Positions 40,101 through 53,700 of a DNA stretch of 64,000 nt are shown here, piece by piece; within the stretch, counting starts at the first letter, position 1; each line of letters begins with the position of its first letter. Below the pieces are notes generated by a model. It was not told the DNA's origin. It did not search any database and saw only the letters and a list, made by a program, of their open reading frames with translations. Position numbers and translations under genes: made by a program. The DNA is from Tetrahymena elliotti 4EA (taxonomy: Eukaryota > Ciliophora > Oligohymenophorea > Hymenostomatida > Tetrahymenidae), in contig JH720298.1 of NCBI GenBank assembly GCA_000231825.2, positions 501,742 through 565,741 of the forward strand. Direction: 5' to 3'.

Positions 40101-43100
40101 AAATGATACTAAAATGAATATCCACATAAATTTTATCTTAAATCCATTCTTCTTTTTAACTTACATAAGATTTTCAATGATAAAAGCAAAGCCTATTAGT
40201 TTTATTTATTCAAAAATTAATTTTTCCAAAAATAAAACTATAGAAAAAAGTAATAATTTTTGACTAACTCATCACTCATCACTGAAACATTTATGTTACA
40301 TTAATCATGAAACTGCTTTTTGTTTGATTTTTGATGAAAATATTAAATTTAATTGTATTTTATCTGTCTGTCTTACAGAGCAAGGTGATCAATTAAAGGA
40401 TGGATGAAATATGACGCACGTGCTAATAAATATAAATGAAAGTATTAAAATCTAAAAGAATTAGATAGTATTATTATTCATGTTCATAACTTTGTAAGAT
40501 TAATTTAAAAATTAAACCCCGTATTACTACTCAATGATTAACCAAATAACCAACTTTTCTACCAAAATATAATTAAAAATTGATAAGGAAAATATTCTTA
40601 ATTAAAAAAAACCCAGCCTTACCTATCTAATGTCGTTCGTCTATAAGAATTTTCTGAAATAGAATAGCATGACTAATACAAAAAATAAATAATCTATTCT
40701 ATAAAGTATGGAATAGTCTTCTATTTTTAGAAAAAATGTAAAAATACAAAAATAATAGAAGCTTCTATAACTGTATGGTAGAAAATAACAAATTTTATTT
40801 CTAATTTACTATTTGTCTGTGAAAGTAATATTAATTTATAGTCTCCTTTAGATTTTAAATTTATTTTGCAGTTTTCATTTAAAACAAGCTATTTAAAATG
40901 CAAGATATTATCCAATCTTTAAAAAAACAATAGAATATTTAAAAATAGGATATTATAAGAGGTTAATAAAACAATTTAATTTAAGAATGAAATTATTTGT
41001 ATTTATTCTCCTCATCTCTATTCAACAAGTGGAGACTTTCTTTGGAAATTAAAATTTTTGTTATGGTTTATTAAACATTCATTTAATATTTAAAAATAAA
41101 GAATATCTCCAAGATAATACAAATTAATTTTGAGTGATTTCATTAATAACAATCAGATTTAACTTAATTATAAGTTTTGGAGGAGACTGTCAGGCTATCT
41201 ATCTAAATTATAGCCAATTTTGTTTTGTTTTAAACTATGCAATGTATTTTAAAGTTTGTTAGAAACTCCAAACCAAATTATTGAATATAAGGATGGGTGG
41301 ATAGTTACTTAGATAGATAATCAAATATATTTTTTTGACTTATATTAAAAAAGAATAATTTAATTAACTTTTGTTTTACAGTTAACAAGTATTTAAATTT
41401 AACAAAAATATTTGATCATTTTTTGCTAATCATTTTTACTGCTTAAAATTAAATTTGTGATATTTCGATATCTCGAAGATAATGTTTAGATGACGACCTT
41501 ACTCTAAGACTAAAATTTAATTAATAAAAAAGATAAGATTTACCAACTAAGTTCTTGAACTGCGAGGAAATTTATTAACTTAAAATATTCAATTAACTCC
41601 TCATTCTTCAAAGTAAAAAAGTAAAATTTTTGAATATTTGGTTAATAAAATTATCTCTTTTAAAACTTTTTTTTAAAAAAACAAGATGTAAAAAATAGGT
41701 ACTTAGCAAAAATATAAATTTTCAGCTTTATTAAAAAATATGTATCTATTTAAAAAAGATCAGAGCCAAAAATAATAACCTAAAAAAAGCTTCATCAATT
41801 TGCTTGATTTTATTAGATTTTTGTAATCAAATTTAATTCGCAGGATTATCTTGAATAAAAATACACATTCTAAAAGACAAAGTTACAAACACCTTGCTAC
41901 TATTTAACACTAAAATATTTACACACATTCAATTCAATTTAATTTACACATAATGCATTTAGTAATATTAGTTTACTTCTTTTTATAGCAAGAAAATTCT
42001 CTATTGATTGTCTATTTGATCTAGAAAAATTCTTTATTAGTTAGTTAGAATGGCTGACTCTATTTTACAGTTAAAAGTAGATTAAAAAAAATCAGTCTTT
42101 TCATCGAAAATTAACAATAATTTATCTTACATATTATCTTTGATTTTAAAAAAGTTTACTTTGGTTTATTTTTAAAAATAAATTTAAATAAAGAGGGTAG
42201 ATAGATAGGTAGGTAGGTAGGTAGGTAGGTAGGTAGGAAAACTTACATTAGTAAATACCATATCATTGAAATTATAAAAAATATCATTCATTTTTACTTT
42301 CAAAATAAATCACACAAAAATTCATAATTTTTTTTTATTTTAACAAAAAATAAAAATTTAAAATTAGCAAATTAAAATCATAAAATTTGTTCTACAATAT
42401 AGAGTAAAACTCAACAAAAAATATATTTATTAAGTATTATTTTAATTAAATATTAGAATTAAATTCCTAATAATATAAGCATGAAGAGAGTATTTGTAAA
42501 ACTTAGATAAAAAGTGGCATACGCAAGTATAAATGTAAATTTTATTCCATTTTTATTTTCTGAAAAAAATCCTACAAAAATTATATTTTTTTTAAAAAGC
42601 TTTTAAAAGTGTAAGGAACAATCTAAATTTTAAAAATATATTTATTAACCAAATTAACAATTTAAGATATCTCTTTAAATATTATCGTTTTAATTAGAAA
42701 CAAAAAAATTTACTTTAAAATTACTTGAGTTACATAGAAAGAGTAAATTAGATTATTCTTTTCTAAATAATAAAAAATCTATTAAAAACCAAAGTTTTTT
42801 TTGAAAATTTAAGAGGAAAACCTATTTTAGATATGGAAAATTTACATAAAACTATTAGAGAGATTGTAGATTTGGAATATTAAAATTATTTTTAGCATTT
42901 TTATAAGAAGATCGTTTATTTTAAATGCAATTAAATATCATCAAATTAATTAAATCATCGTTTTATTCTCATAAAAAATACTCAAGTTCTATTTACTTTG
43001 GGCATGTAAATTTTAACTATTAAATTTATTATCATTTAGAATTCCAGAATTAAATAAAAATATTTTCTTTTGATCATTTATTACTATTTTTAAAATAAAA

Positions 43101-44024
43101 TTATGTTATTCATTTTTCTATTTATTTTTAAATGTAAATTTATTTACTATCAACAAATTTCTATTAAAAAATGATAATTTAAAAGAAGAAAAACAACTTT
43201 TTCTAAAAAATTTTTACAGCTAAAACTTATTGTATTTTAATATTAGAAATTAAATAAAAACTTAAATAAATTATTAATATTATTTTGACATTATTTTATG
43301 TAGTCTAAAATATTCTACTTTTTTGTTTATAAATGAAACTAAAGATAAATATAGAATGAATTTAATAAATATTTCTATTAATTTGGCTTTTTTGGTATTT
43401 TTAAATAATGATTATATTCCTTAATTTATATCAAATACTAATAGAGTAAATTTAACTCAATTCAGGTAAGGCCTAATAAGATAATTAGATTTCTGGCTGT
43501 TAAAGATTATTATGAATGTAAATACCTAAAAGTAAAAAAAAATATGAAATTCATTCACTGTTACTTTTTATTTGCTAAACAAATTAATTGGCATCAGCAA
43601 GTGTCTATTTTATATATTTATTTTTAAAAAAGAATTCAAAAAAAAAAATTCAGTTCAATGACTTGTAAATAATATTATTTATTCCTTTATCAAATGGTTA
43701 TTGATCAATTTATTATCAGAGTCATTCATCATATATAAATATATATATTAATAGATTATTCTTTCATTAGACATTCAAGGAGCTCTTATCTATTTATTAA
43801 TCTGAATGATTATTTATTTTTTTGTTTGTTAGATTGAATTAATATTATTAATGATCTTTTAATAATATTATTAAACAAAAAATAAGAAAGAAAATAACAA
43901 TTAATAATATTCTTAATTAAATTGACATTTTTTAAATTTTTTGAAATCAAATTTAAAACTCTCCATCTTTGTTCGCAGGCTTAATTGCACAATATACTTC
44001 ACACAAATTCTTTCGGATAAACCT
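37133..44024. other. 6.9-kb intergenic region between divergent genes, no gene seen
   Basis: The kinase-like gene (-) and the START gene (+) diverge from here, so both promoters should lie at its two ends. The kinase-proximal 500 nt is A-rich on the minus strand, like a ciliate 5' leader. The rest is AT-rich DNA with a TAGG tract near 42197 and a 7-bp inverted repeat (CAGTATT-TG-AATACTG) near 38138. No coding-like frame was found. Confidence 0.5.
42197..42237. repeat. TAGA/TAGG tetranucleotide microsatellite
   Basis: Two TAGA units run into about eight TAGG units, without interruption, in non-coding DNA. Confidence 0.95.
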
Positions 44025-47000
44025 ATGAGTAAATAAGAGTTTGAGGATAATAATCAAACTATAAATAGCCAGAAAAATAACAACAAAAAAATTATATCTT
44101 TGAAAAAAGATACTTAATTAATACTTAAGTTTCTACATAACTTAGAAGATGCTTAGTTTTATCAAGATCAAATTGCAAAGGAATCAGATATTTTCAAATT
44201 GATAAAGAGAAGAATGCTTCAAACGAATTTATCTGATAAGCGAGCTCTTGGAGGATTGCTTGGTACTGCAATTCTTGGAGTTATAGGTCTTGCTGCAGGA
44301 TTGAATATTTTAGGTGTAGTAATAGGAGGAATACTAGGAGCCTTTTTAGGAGTCTATGCGGGTAAAAGAGTAAAAGAAAATGCACTAAGAAAGAAAAAAC
44401 TCATGAATATTGATCTACACGTTATAAAGTTTGCTGCTTATGTTTCTTATTTGATGGATTTTCAATCCTAATTACAAGATTCTGAAGAATTAAGGTATAA
44501 TTTATTTTAATTATTATTAAAGCAAAGATGTTTGGTATATAAATTAAATATTCTTTGTTTATTAAAATTTAGGATGATGCTGATACTTCTTTTTTCTGAT
44601 TGTAAAATGCTGATTCTGTACAGTTAAAAGTTTGAGAAGATAGAAAAGAAGCAGACAACAAAAATACAGAAGAAGCTACTTAAGTTGCTAAGAAAGGATA
44701 AATTCATGCTAGCTTGCTTAGAGATGTACTGGATTGTCAAAGAATGGATTAAGAGCAGTGAGAGATATGCTTAAATGCCAAGCGATGTTTCAGAACAAGT
44801 TGAGAAAGAGATAGCTAGAATATCTTTTAATTTTTTACGTCCTTTATCTAAGTTAATGGGAGTTAACACAAGAAGCTTAAATGATAAATAAAAAAAGCTA
44901 GAACAAAAAATAAATCAGGTTTTAATGGCTGCTCCTATCTTGAATCTTAGAGAGAAATATGCTTAATAGCAACACTTTTAAGAAGGTGTTGAAGCAGAAT
45001 TTCTTGAAAATATTTACAAAGAAGTAGAATTGCAACAGTTGAAAGAAATATTAGAAGATCAAATAGCTCAAGATATCCTCAAAGAAGATTAAATTGAAAT
45101 TGAGAATTAATAAAAATAAGAATAGCACAAAAATGGCCTATCTGCATCTAAAAGTTCATAGAAATAGAATTCCAGTAAAGTATCCATAGATGCTAATGAA
45201 AATAGAGATGCTTCAAATAGCTCAAAGAACGCAAGCTAGAATTAATAATCAAATTTGCAGTCAGTTTCGAATAATAATTCTCACATTCAAGCTAATCCTA
45301 GCTAATTTAATAGCACTAATAATAAGTAGAGATTAATTGATCTCATTAATATGGCTTCTTAACAAAAACAATAATAACAAGAAGAAGATTTTACAAGTTT
45401 TAATTCAAAGTTTGCTATGGAGCATTTCTAATCACAATTTGGGAGATAAAAATACTTGTAAAATGATAAACCAAAAGTCTTGCTCTTTGAGAAAATGGCT
45501 GCTGGAGAAAAATAAAATTAATCAATGGGCATGAGTGAGTAAAAAGATTTCATTTTTGAAGAAGAACAAAAGAAATAAAATAATACATTTTTAGTGACTA
45601 ATTATCAGAATTCGAATGAGGTTCTTTAAGATGTAGATTAAGTTGAAAATTAAAAAGAGACACGTCATAATAAAAAAAATCTAGCATTGCTTGATTTATA
45701 GTATCAACAGTTTTTGAAATAACAAAATATTAGCAAAAATTAAAATGATGGATACATCCCTTAGAAATTTTTATCAAATAATGGTATCGATGATAATTAG
45801 TTTAATAGCTAAGCTGCTTCTTCTGCTTCAGATATTTAGTAATAAAATACTATTCATCTTGGATCAGATGAGAAATAAAAATAAAATTCTAAAAAGTCTT
45901 TAAGTAATTTTGCTAGCTAACAAAATGAACCAAATTCAATACAAGACATAGGAGAAAAAGATACCAGTAAAAGAGAACAAAAGTAAGAAAACTAAGCACT
46001 TGATCCAGCTAATTATTTATCTCATGGAGAAGATATTAACAATGATAAGTAGTTTAGAAAAAATGCCTAGGATGTTTACTAAAAAAGATATTAGCCAAGC
46101 AGAAATAGTCAACAAATGAATAGGAGTGGAAGAAATAGCCATATAAATATAATAATGAATGAAGAAGATCTCAAAGCTACTATTCAAGAGCTTAAATTTG
46201 ATAGTGAGATGCTTAATCAAAACAAAGACATTCACATCAAGCACTTCTTAAATGAAAATCATCATTAAATGGATAACACTCCTTCGTAGAGTTTTGTAAG
46301 AAATAAAAGGGGAGATGTCTTCCTCAAAATGAACAGTTTTGATTCAATTTCATCACATCAAAATCCAATCAGAGAATCATTTGCTGAGAATAATAATAAC
46401 ATCTTAGACAATTAAGAAGTAGTTATTGATATTAATCAAATTAAATAATAAATCAATGAGGATGAGGCTGAGGCTGACAACAACCTTGATCATGTTTAAG
46501 TTTCTTTTCAATAGTAAAATCATAATAAAGAAATAGGACATTCTGATCATTAAAAAGAGCACGCTCCAAAATCAAGCTTTTGTTAAAATTTTGGAGAAGT
46601 TAGAAATAGCTAAAAATGCATTTTGGGAAATTAAGTTCACCAAAATCACCACATTGAAGAATAATAAATTCTAAAATCTCCCTCTTAAAGATAATCTATA
46701 TCCTTAGTTTAAAGTAAAAATGAAAGTATGCTTCATAGAGAAAACCATGGATAAGGACATCTTAATCATCATTAAGATTTAGCTAAATAAGAAGTACACC
46801 ATCATGCAGGTACTATACATTTAGATATTGAGAATAGTGGTGTATATGCAAAAGACGATTAAGAGTAAGTAGATAGAGTAGTTATTTCTATGCTTACTTC
46901 ATCTTAATCAAAGAAAAATAACTCGTAAAATAACAAAAAAGTTGACTAAGAAATAGAAGAAAAGCTACTTAAATTAAAAATACTTGATGATGAAGACCCA

Positions 47001-47585
47001 GACAAATTCTGGGAAAAAGTAATAAACAAAGATAAAATTTCTATTTATAAAAAATCAATACCTAATAACCCAAGTGTAATGGTTAGAGCAGAAGCATTTG
47101 TTTCTGAATGCTCATAGGAAGAAGTCTTTGAGCAAATTTATTATGAAAAAAACCGTAAAAAATGGGATAAAATCACATTAGGCTTTTCAGTTATTTAGGA
47201 GCTAGGAGATTTTGAAGATATTATCTACTTTTATATTGATCCTGGATTTGGAGTCACTAAAAGAGACTTCTTATAAAAGAGAGCAGTAAGAAGGGATTAC
47301 CCAGAAAAAGGAGAAATAACTATTGTTTTCTTTAGTACTACTCATCCTTCTATGCCTGAAATAAAAGGAACTATTAGAGCTATTTCCCATATAGCTGCTT
47401 ACATCATAAGACCAGTTAAAGAAGGCAAAAATCATTGCCACTTAACAATTATAACCTAAAGTGACATTAAAGGATAAATCCCAAAATACATAGTCAATTT
47501 CTTAGCTGCCAGAGCACCTGCAAAGTGGATAGAGTCCATGAAAAAAGGAGTTTTCGATCATAGAAAATAACCCAAAAAAAAATGA
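44025..47585 (+). CDS. START lipid-binding protein with N-terminal glycine-zipper membrane segment (1160 aa)
   Basis: Two exons (intron 44495-44572, GTATAA...TTTAG) give exactly 1161 codons from MSKQEFEDNN to TGA 47583-47585. Residues about 73-118 form a Gly-rich hydrophobic stretch (GGLLGTAILGVIGLAAGLNI and on), a glycine-zipper pattern able to make a membrane hairpin, followed by basic residues. Residues 155-330 are predicted helical. The middle (about 350-930) is Gln/Asn/Ser/His-rich and disordered. Residues about 960-1148 match a START domain: FWEKVINKDKISIYKKSIP, then RAEAFVSECSQEEVFEQIYY, RDFLQKRAVRR, a HP-MPEIKGTIRAISH strand, ITQSDIKGQIPKYIVNF and a C-terminal helix ending near WIESMKKGVF. 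START domains hold a lipid or sterol in a hydrophobic cavity. A tether or lipid-transfer role at a membrane contact site is my inference from one end being membrane-inserting and the other lipid-binding. The ligand cannot be told. Confidence 0.9.
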
Positions 47586-48841
47586 ATTTATATGAATACC
47601 TCATTAAATAAATATAACTTATACTAAAATATTATCACTTTTAAAAATTATTTTTATAATTAAATCCCCATAAATAAATATGTAACACTTAAATTTTATT
47701 ATTCTAAATTTGTAGCTTAAATTTTACAAAAAAAAATATATGTTTTTCATTATGTATTTCATTCACTAATTAATTAACCCTTCTAAATACCTTTTTAATT
47801 CATTTTAAATAGAGAGCTTCATAATATGAATTATTCTTCTTCAATTTATATTTTTATTTAAAATTTATATCATTTAAAAAATATTCCTTTTTTTTTTGCT
47901 TTTTAGTTTCTTTGAATTCTTAAAAAAATAATTTGAATATTTAATAAATTAAATTTAATAATAAAATTGGTTTTTAAAAAGAAAGTTTGAATTTACAGAA
48001 TAATTTCACTAAACAATCTTAATTTTATAAAGTAATTTTGAATAATAAAAAAATGGAAATATCCAAAAACAGTTTTATTTTTAATAAGTTATTTTTCTTT
48101 TCAAATATTAAATAATATTGAAATATTTATGTTTCAAAAACCTTTCCAAAAATATAATTTTATGTTAAAACCAAAAGTTGTATATTCCTCTTAATAAAAT
48201 GTAAATGTATGAAAAAATTAAAACCCTTTAAATTAAATTAATAATTGGATAAAAATATTATATTTACTGCTTCATTGTTACATATGATTTGTATTAAATA
48301 AATCAATTAATCAATTTAAAATATTTTAATTTTCTGATTTCTATGAGTTTCATTCTTTCCTTATTCATTTATTCAATAAAAAATGCAACCTTATTTAAAC
48401 ACAATAATATTAAAAAATATATTTGCTTACAATTAAATTAATTGATCAAAATTTTAATATTGTAAATTAATTTTAAATTTATCACTTATTATTTTGCAAA
48501 GATAAATAAAATTATGATTAAAATATCTTGATTAATTGATGTATGGTAAGATAATAGAATTTAAATTAATTTTTATTTGATATAAAGAAAAGTTTTCTGA
48601 AATTTTAGTTTTGTTGATTTGTGATATTTTTACTTTTGAATCTTTGTTTTTGAAAATATCAAAAATTTAAAATTTTAAGAAATGACATTAATTAATTAAT
48701 AATGAATGATTTTTAGTTTCAAATAATTATTTAGTGACTAAACAAGTTTTATAATTTACAAAATTTGTTAGTATTTTTTAAATCTAAAAAAATTTAATAT
48801 TATTTATTACTCAAAAAGTAAATTAGGCTAAACATAATAAA
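47586..48841. other. intergenic, no gene seen
   Basis: AT-rich spacer between two plus-strand genes. It includes the 3' untranslated region of the START gene and the promoter of the centrin-like gene; nothing else is recognisable. Confidence 0.6.
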
Positions 48842-49435
48842 ATGTCAAAGAATGCTAACCCCGCTTCTGGTTAGGAAGTAAAGAAAAAGCAAATGATGAA
48901 TAACGACTAAGTTTTGAATGAAACTTAGAAGAATGAAATTAAAAAAGCTTTCGATTTTTTTGATATCACTGGTTCAGGAACTATTGAAGCTAAGAATTTA
49001 AAAGTTGTATTGCGTGCTTTAGGATTTGATCCCACAAAAGAAGAAATAGTTAAGCTTATTAAAGAGTTAGGAAAAGGTGAAAAGCAATATGATACTCAAA
49101 GAATAGATTTTTAAGAGTTTTTAAATATTATGATGGTTAAAATGAACTAGAAGGACTCTTAAGAAGATATTTAAAAAGCATATAATCTTTTTGTCGATAA
49201 ATAGAAAAATGTAATCACTAAGGAAAGTTTAAAGAAAGTAGTCTATGATCTTGAAGAAAATATGACTGATTAATAGATTCTCTAACTAATTAAAGGTGCA
49301 AATAAAAATTTAGATTATTCTGATAGTGATGAAGCAAACAAAGGTGATAAAAAGAATGATGAAGACCCTGTAGTAACAAAAGAATAATTTATTAAAATTC
49401 TCTCTAGAGATCTTAATGAAGAAAAGAGAAAATGA
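48842..49435 (+). CDS. centrin-like EF-hand protein (197 aa)
   Basis: One exon of 198 codons runs from [13 protein letters not shown] to TGA 49433-49435. A short basic head is followed by the centrin/caltractin pattern: [20 protein letters not shown] (first EF hand, about residues 31-50), then [20 protein letters not shown], a very typical centrin linker, then IDFQEFLNIMM ending a second hand. The third ([13 protein letters not shown]) and fourth hands are weak. In the fourth, an Asp/Lys-rich insert ([18 protein letters not shown]) splits the loop from the exit helix KEQFIKIL. Only the first loop keeps most oxygen ligands (D-T-S-T-E), and its position 12 is Asn, not Glu. Centrins bind Ca2+ and act at basal bodies and in contractile fibres, and ciliates carry many divergent copies. 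The poor ligands suggest weak Ca2+ binding. The intronless frame and in-frame TAA/TAG codons support a real gene. Confidence 0.9.
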
Positions 49436-50731
49436 ATCTTATTATATTTTGTTTATAAATTTACATATTGAAAGAAAAGCAATTAATAATAAATCTTTAT
49501 TTTCTAATTTCTAAAAACCCTTCCAATTATTTTTTCTTTGATATATTTTATGAATTTTGATTTTAAAATAGGGATACCATCTATCGATATAAAATACTCA
49601 CAAAATATACAGTGCTATAAATTTTTTATTTTTATTATAAAAATCATTTTATTCCTCAGAATTTAATCAGAATATCTTTTTTAATTTAGTCAACTTTTCT
49701 AAATTTTATTTTATCATTTAAAAATCGTAATAATATGGCTGTTAAATTTAAAATATTCTTATTTACCATAATAATAATTTTATTTGGCAATTTTGTGATT
49801 AAAAAGATATCTTCATCTATTTTATCTTCAATTAGGTTTATTAGATATATTTCAACTCTTCCAAATTTTATTTTAAAAAAACAATTTTTTCTTTGATAAG
49901 TTTTTTTAAATAATAAATAGATATAAATCATTAAATGATAGGTAAATTTGCAAAATTTTATTCGCCAATATTTATTATTTTTTATTATAAAAGATATTTT
50001 ACTTTAGAACATTTAAGCAAGCATAAAATAGTTATTTATAAATCAAATTGAATTCAGTTTCAAATTTTATTTTAAAATTTAAAATTAAAAGAACAGATAT
50101 GATTGATAACGAGAGAAATAAATGTTCAATTAATTATTATTTAAATATCTCTAATAATCAAATTTAAGTAAAATTATATATTTTTTCAACAAGTAATTAT
50201 CTTATAATGCTTCTTTGCCTAACTGTGAGCTCTTCTTATAATACTTAAATCAGTATTTCAATTAATTTAATCATTAAAATAATTTTTATTTATATTAATT
50301 TATTAGGGTTTTGTTTTTTAGAATCAACAGAAGAAGTGCTATGCTTCTTAACGCATATTTTGAATTAATGAATGAATTTTATCCTCAAAATAAAGATTTA
50401 TGCTCCATTTCAAAAATTTGCATCAAAATTTTAAAAGATAGTCTTCAAAAAAGCAATAACTTTTTTCTTTTTTAATAGAAAATAAGTAAATTGAATGAAT
50501 GAATTAATTTGATTGAGAGGCATTTTAGAATAAATAAATAAATGGATGAAATTGAAAACAAAACAAATACATAATACTGATTCATTATTTAAATGAAAAC
50601 ATTTTGAAAAGATTGATTTGTAATGATATTTTAACAGATATTATAGAGGAGATTATGATATGAAGCAGTGATAATAAAATTTAGTTTTAAATGAAGGTAA
50701 TATAAGTTAGCTACTTAAATAATCTAGATTT
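49436..50731. other. intergenic between convergent genes, no gene seen
   Basis: AT-rich spacer between the 3' ends of the centrin-like gene (+) and the PAS membrane protein gene (-). A minus-strand open frame at 49686-49931 is Ile/Asn/Lys/Phe-rich in the way chance frames in such DNA are, so I leave it out. Confidence 0.6.
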
Positions 50732-53700
50732 TCATTTATTTAATATATGATGCTTAACAAGATAGTACTTAATTCTTTTTTCCTTCAATATGATAATATC
50801 AGGCATGTACATATTATAAATAGTTCTAAAATAAGAATACTCTAAGCTGAATCTTCCTATTAAAAGCTTTTCTGTAATAATTAGATAGATGATCAAAAGC
50901 ATCGTAAACATTCCAGAGACATAAATTATGATAATTGTGAGTTAACCTTACAAATAACTGTCTGAATTGTCACCCCAAATTTATAGCAGATATACCTAGA
51001 ATATTTCAACAAAATAAATACCTCTATCGTAATCAAATACTAAGGAATTATCAAGTTTTTCATAACCAGGAGTGTTACTTACATAGTTGAAAACAGCATT
51101 TTTATAAAAAGAATTAAAAGAGGCAACTCCATTTGGTATACTTCCCTAAGCAACAGCCGAGCATTCATCTTTATTAGCACCATCCTGTTAAATCTAGTCA
51201 GCAAAAATAACACATGGATTTTTATAGAATATTTGATTAAAAACATCATCAAAAGTAAAGAAATCTAAATTTTCCACAGTTGGTTAAAGGTTTCTTGAAT
51301 TGTAAGCATCTAACTACTTTTAAATTATTTGCTTAAAAGAGTTATTGTAATTATCTAAGTCTAATTTTTTTTCTTTAATAGCTATCATAACTACAATATC
51401 ATCACCAAAGATATCAATAAAGACACGACCATTATCTATGATCTTTTGAAGATTCGTTGTACTTGATAGAATTAGATATAAGAAAATTGTGCTGAAAACG
51501 GCAACCAAGGCAACGAATATTCCAAAAAGTATAAAAATATGCACTTTCAAGTCATACAAAAAGCCTCCATCTTCTATATTCTTAGATCTTTTACCAACAT
51601 TTTCATTGCCATCATTTGGTTCTTCCAAATCATAATTTATTGATTATTTTCTTGCTATTTACCCATTTTCAGTTCCATCATATTCACTGCCTATTATTCT
51701 ACCTAATCCGTTAGTTCCATTCAGCTTACTTTAATATATCTAATGAGTTCCTGAAAGCAAATCATCTTTTTCTATGATATATGAAAAATTCTAATTGAGG
51801 TTTATGTTATAATTTTTTATTTTCATTAAGTCTCTTTAAGAAATCTTAGGAAATACCTTTTTATTTAAACAATCATTGTAAAACAAATAATGCCAGAGCA
51901 ATCAGTTGATAAAATTTATTTAAGGATTAATTCAAATAATAGAAAAAATCAATAAAATAAATACTGTATTACTCCCAACCTCAGTAAAAAAAATTTTGGT
52001 ATTTTCATACATACAGGTGGGTTCAACATACCTGAAAAAAATTTTAATTCAACTTGATATTTGTACAAGGTTCAGAGATAATACAGTAAATTATTTTCAT
52101 TAAATAAAAGTTAATTATAAAAAAATAGAAATTCAGCAAAATGATGATAAGAAGAATGGGTGAAAATGATGGCTATTAAATGAATTGTCGAAAAGCTAGA
52201 TATTTAAAGTAATATTTTTAATTATAATATTGGTTTTACTTCTATGACTGATTTGAAATTGTTGCAGATTACATAAATCAAATAGAAAAGAACCATAAAG
52301 GAAGAAACAAGTAGAATGGATTCAACTAAAATGATTATGATCAGGAAATAGTAAACAGAATCAGCAGTATCTTTTAGATTGTTAACAAGGTTAGTTTGGG
52401 TTGATTTTAATCCATCATAAAGATAGGGGAATATATTTTGTCTAAAGAATGTCACAGGAGTATGGGTTAAAGTAATATCCTTAGGCAATGTATCTTAAAC
52501 TGTTTAAAGCGAAAATACTACTTAAGAAAAAAGATCATAGAAATCCAGAGTATAATTTTCAGACTTTAAATTGGATGGGATGTTGCTGCCTGTAAATAAA
52601 GGTCTATTGTATTCACTATAAGGAGTAATAGACCTATCATAAAAAGTTTCTTTGTAATTTGTATCAGAGTTTATTTAATAGAAATAATCTGTTTCATTTT
52701 GCAATTAATATGTTATTAATTACTGATAAGTTTACATATTCCAGAACTTGTTATCTTGAAGATTGTATTAATTCTAGTTTATCATTATTTATTCTAACAA
52801 TAAATTGTAAGCTTGAAGAGAAGACAATAGAACGTTTTCAGCTTGAAAGACTTTGTTACTCTATTTACGTAAAATAGGAAATTAATTATTTGGACCATAG
52901 AAAAATGTAAAAGCATTTAAAGCTATTAGAATCAAAAAGAATAATCTGACAAAAACTTTCAAGTGTGAAATAGTTTTGATGTTTTTATTAGGCTTATGAT
53001 TGTCTTCCTTGATGTAAATGTTATCATTCTAGTTTAAGCTGATATTTTTAGCTCCTTGCCTATTAATAAAATCTTTATGGAAAGTTTTTAAAGTTCTCTC
53101 AGACATAACTCCATTTTCTTCTGCTTCACTTATTATCTTTAGTTAATATCCCATTCCATTTGTTTTACCCAAAACTATTTATTCTTCCTCTATCTTGCGT
53201 ACTTAAGCAGGTTCAGCAAAATCTTCTGTATCTGAATTTATTTAGTCTCCATGTTTATTTACAAATCTATTTTGATTTACCATTGTGTTAGTTGTTACAC
53301 TTTGCTATCCATCAGATACTTCACTTCTCATACTAACAAAATTATTGGCTTTTGGGTTTCCTTCTGTGATACTGAACTATTTACCAAATTCATGCTGTCC
53401 TAATCCTAAAATAAAATAAAAATAATTAACCTTTGAATATATTTCAATTTCTCATAAGGTGTAAATTTTTAACTCATAATTGTATTCCTAAACTCAACAA
53501 ATTAATTAAATTCAACACAAATCACTTTTGGAAACCTAAAGACTAAAATCAAATAAATTATTTTTTGGCATTGTTCGAAATTTAGTACTTTATTTAGATA
53601 GATTTAATTAGTGTTTATTCGTCTATTTTGAATGTTGCTAGATTAAAACTAATCCGAAACAATTTCAAATAGAAAATGAAATAAGAAATATTTTTTGAGT

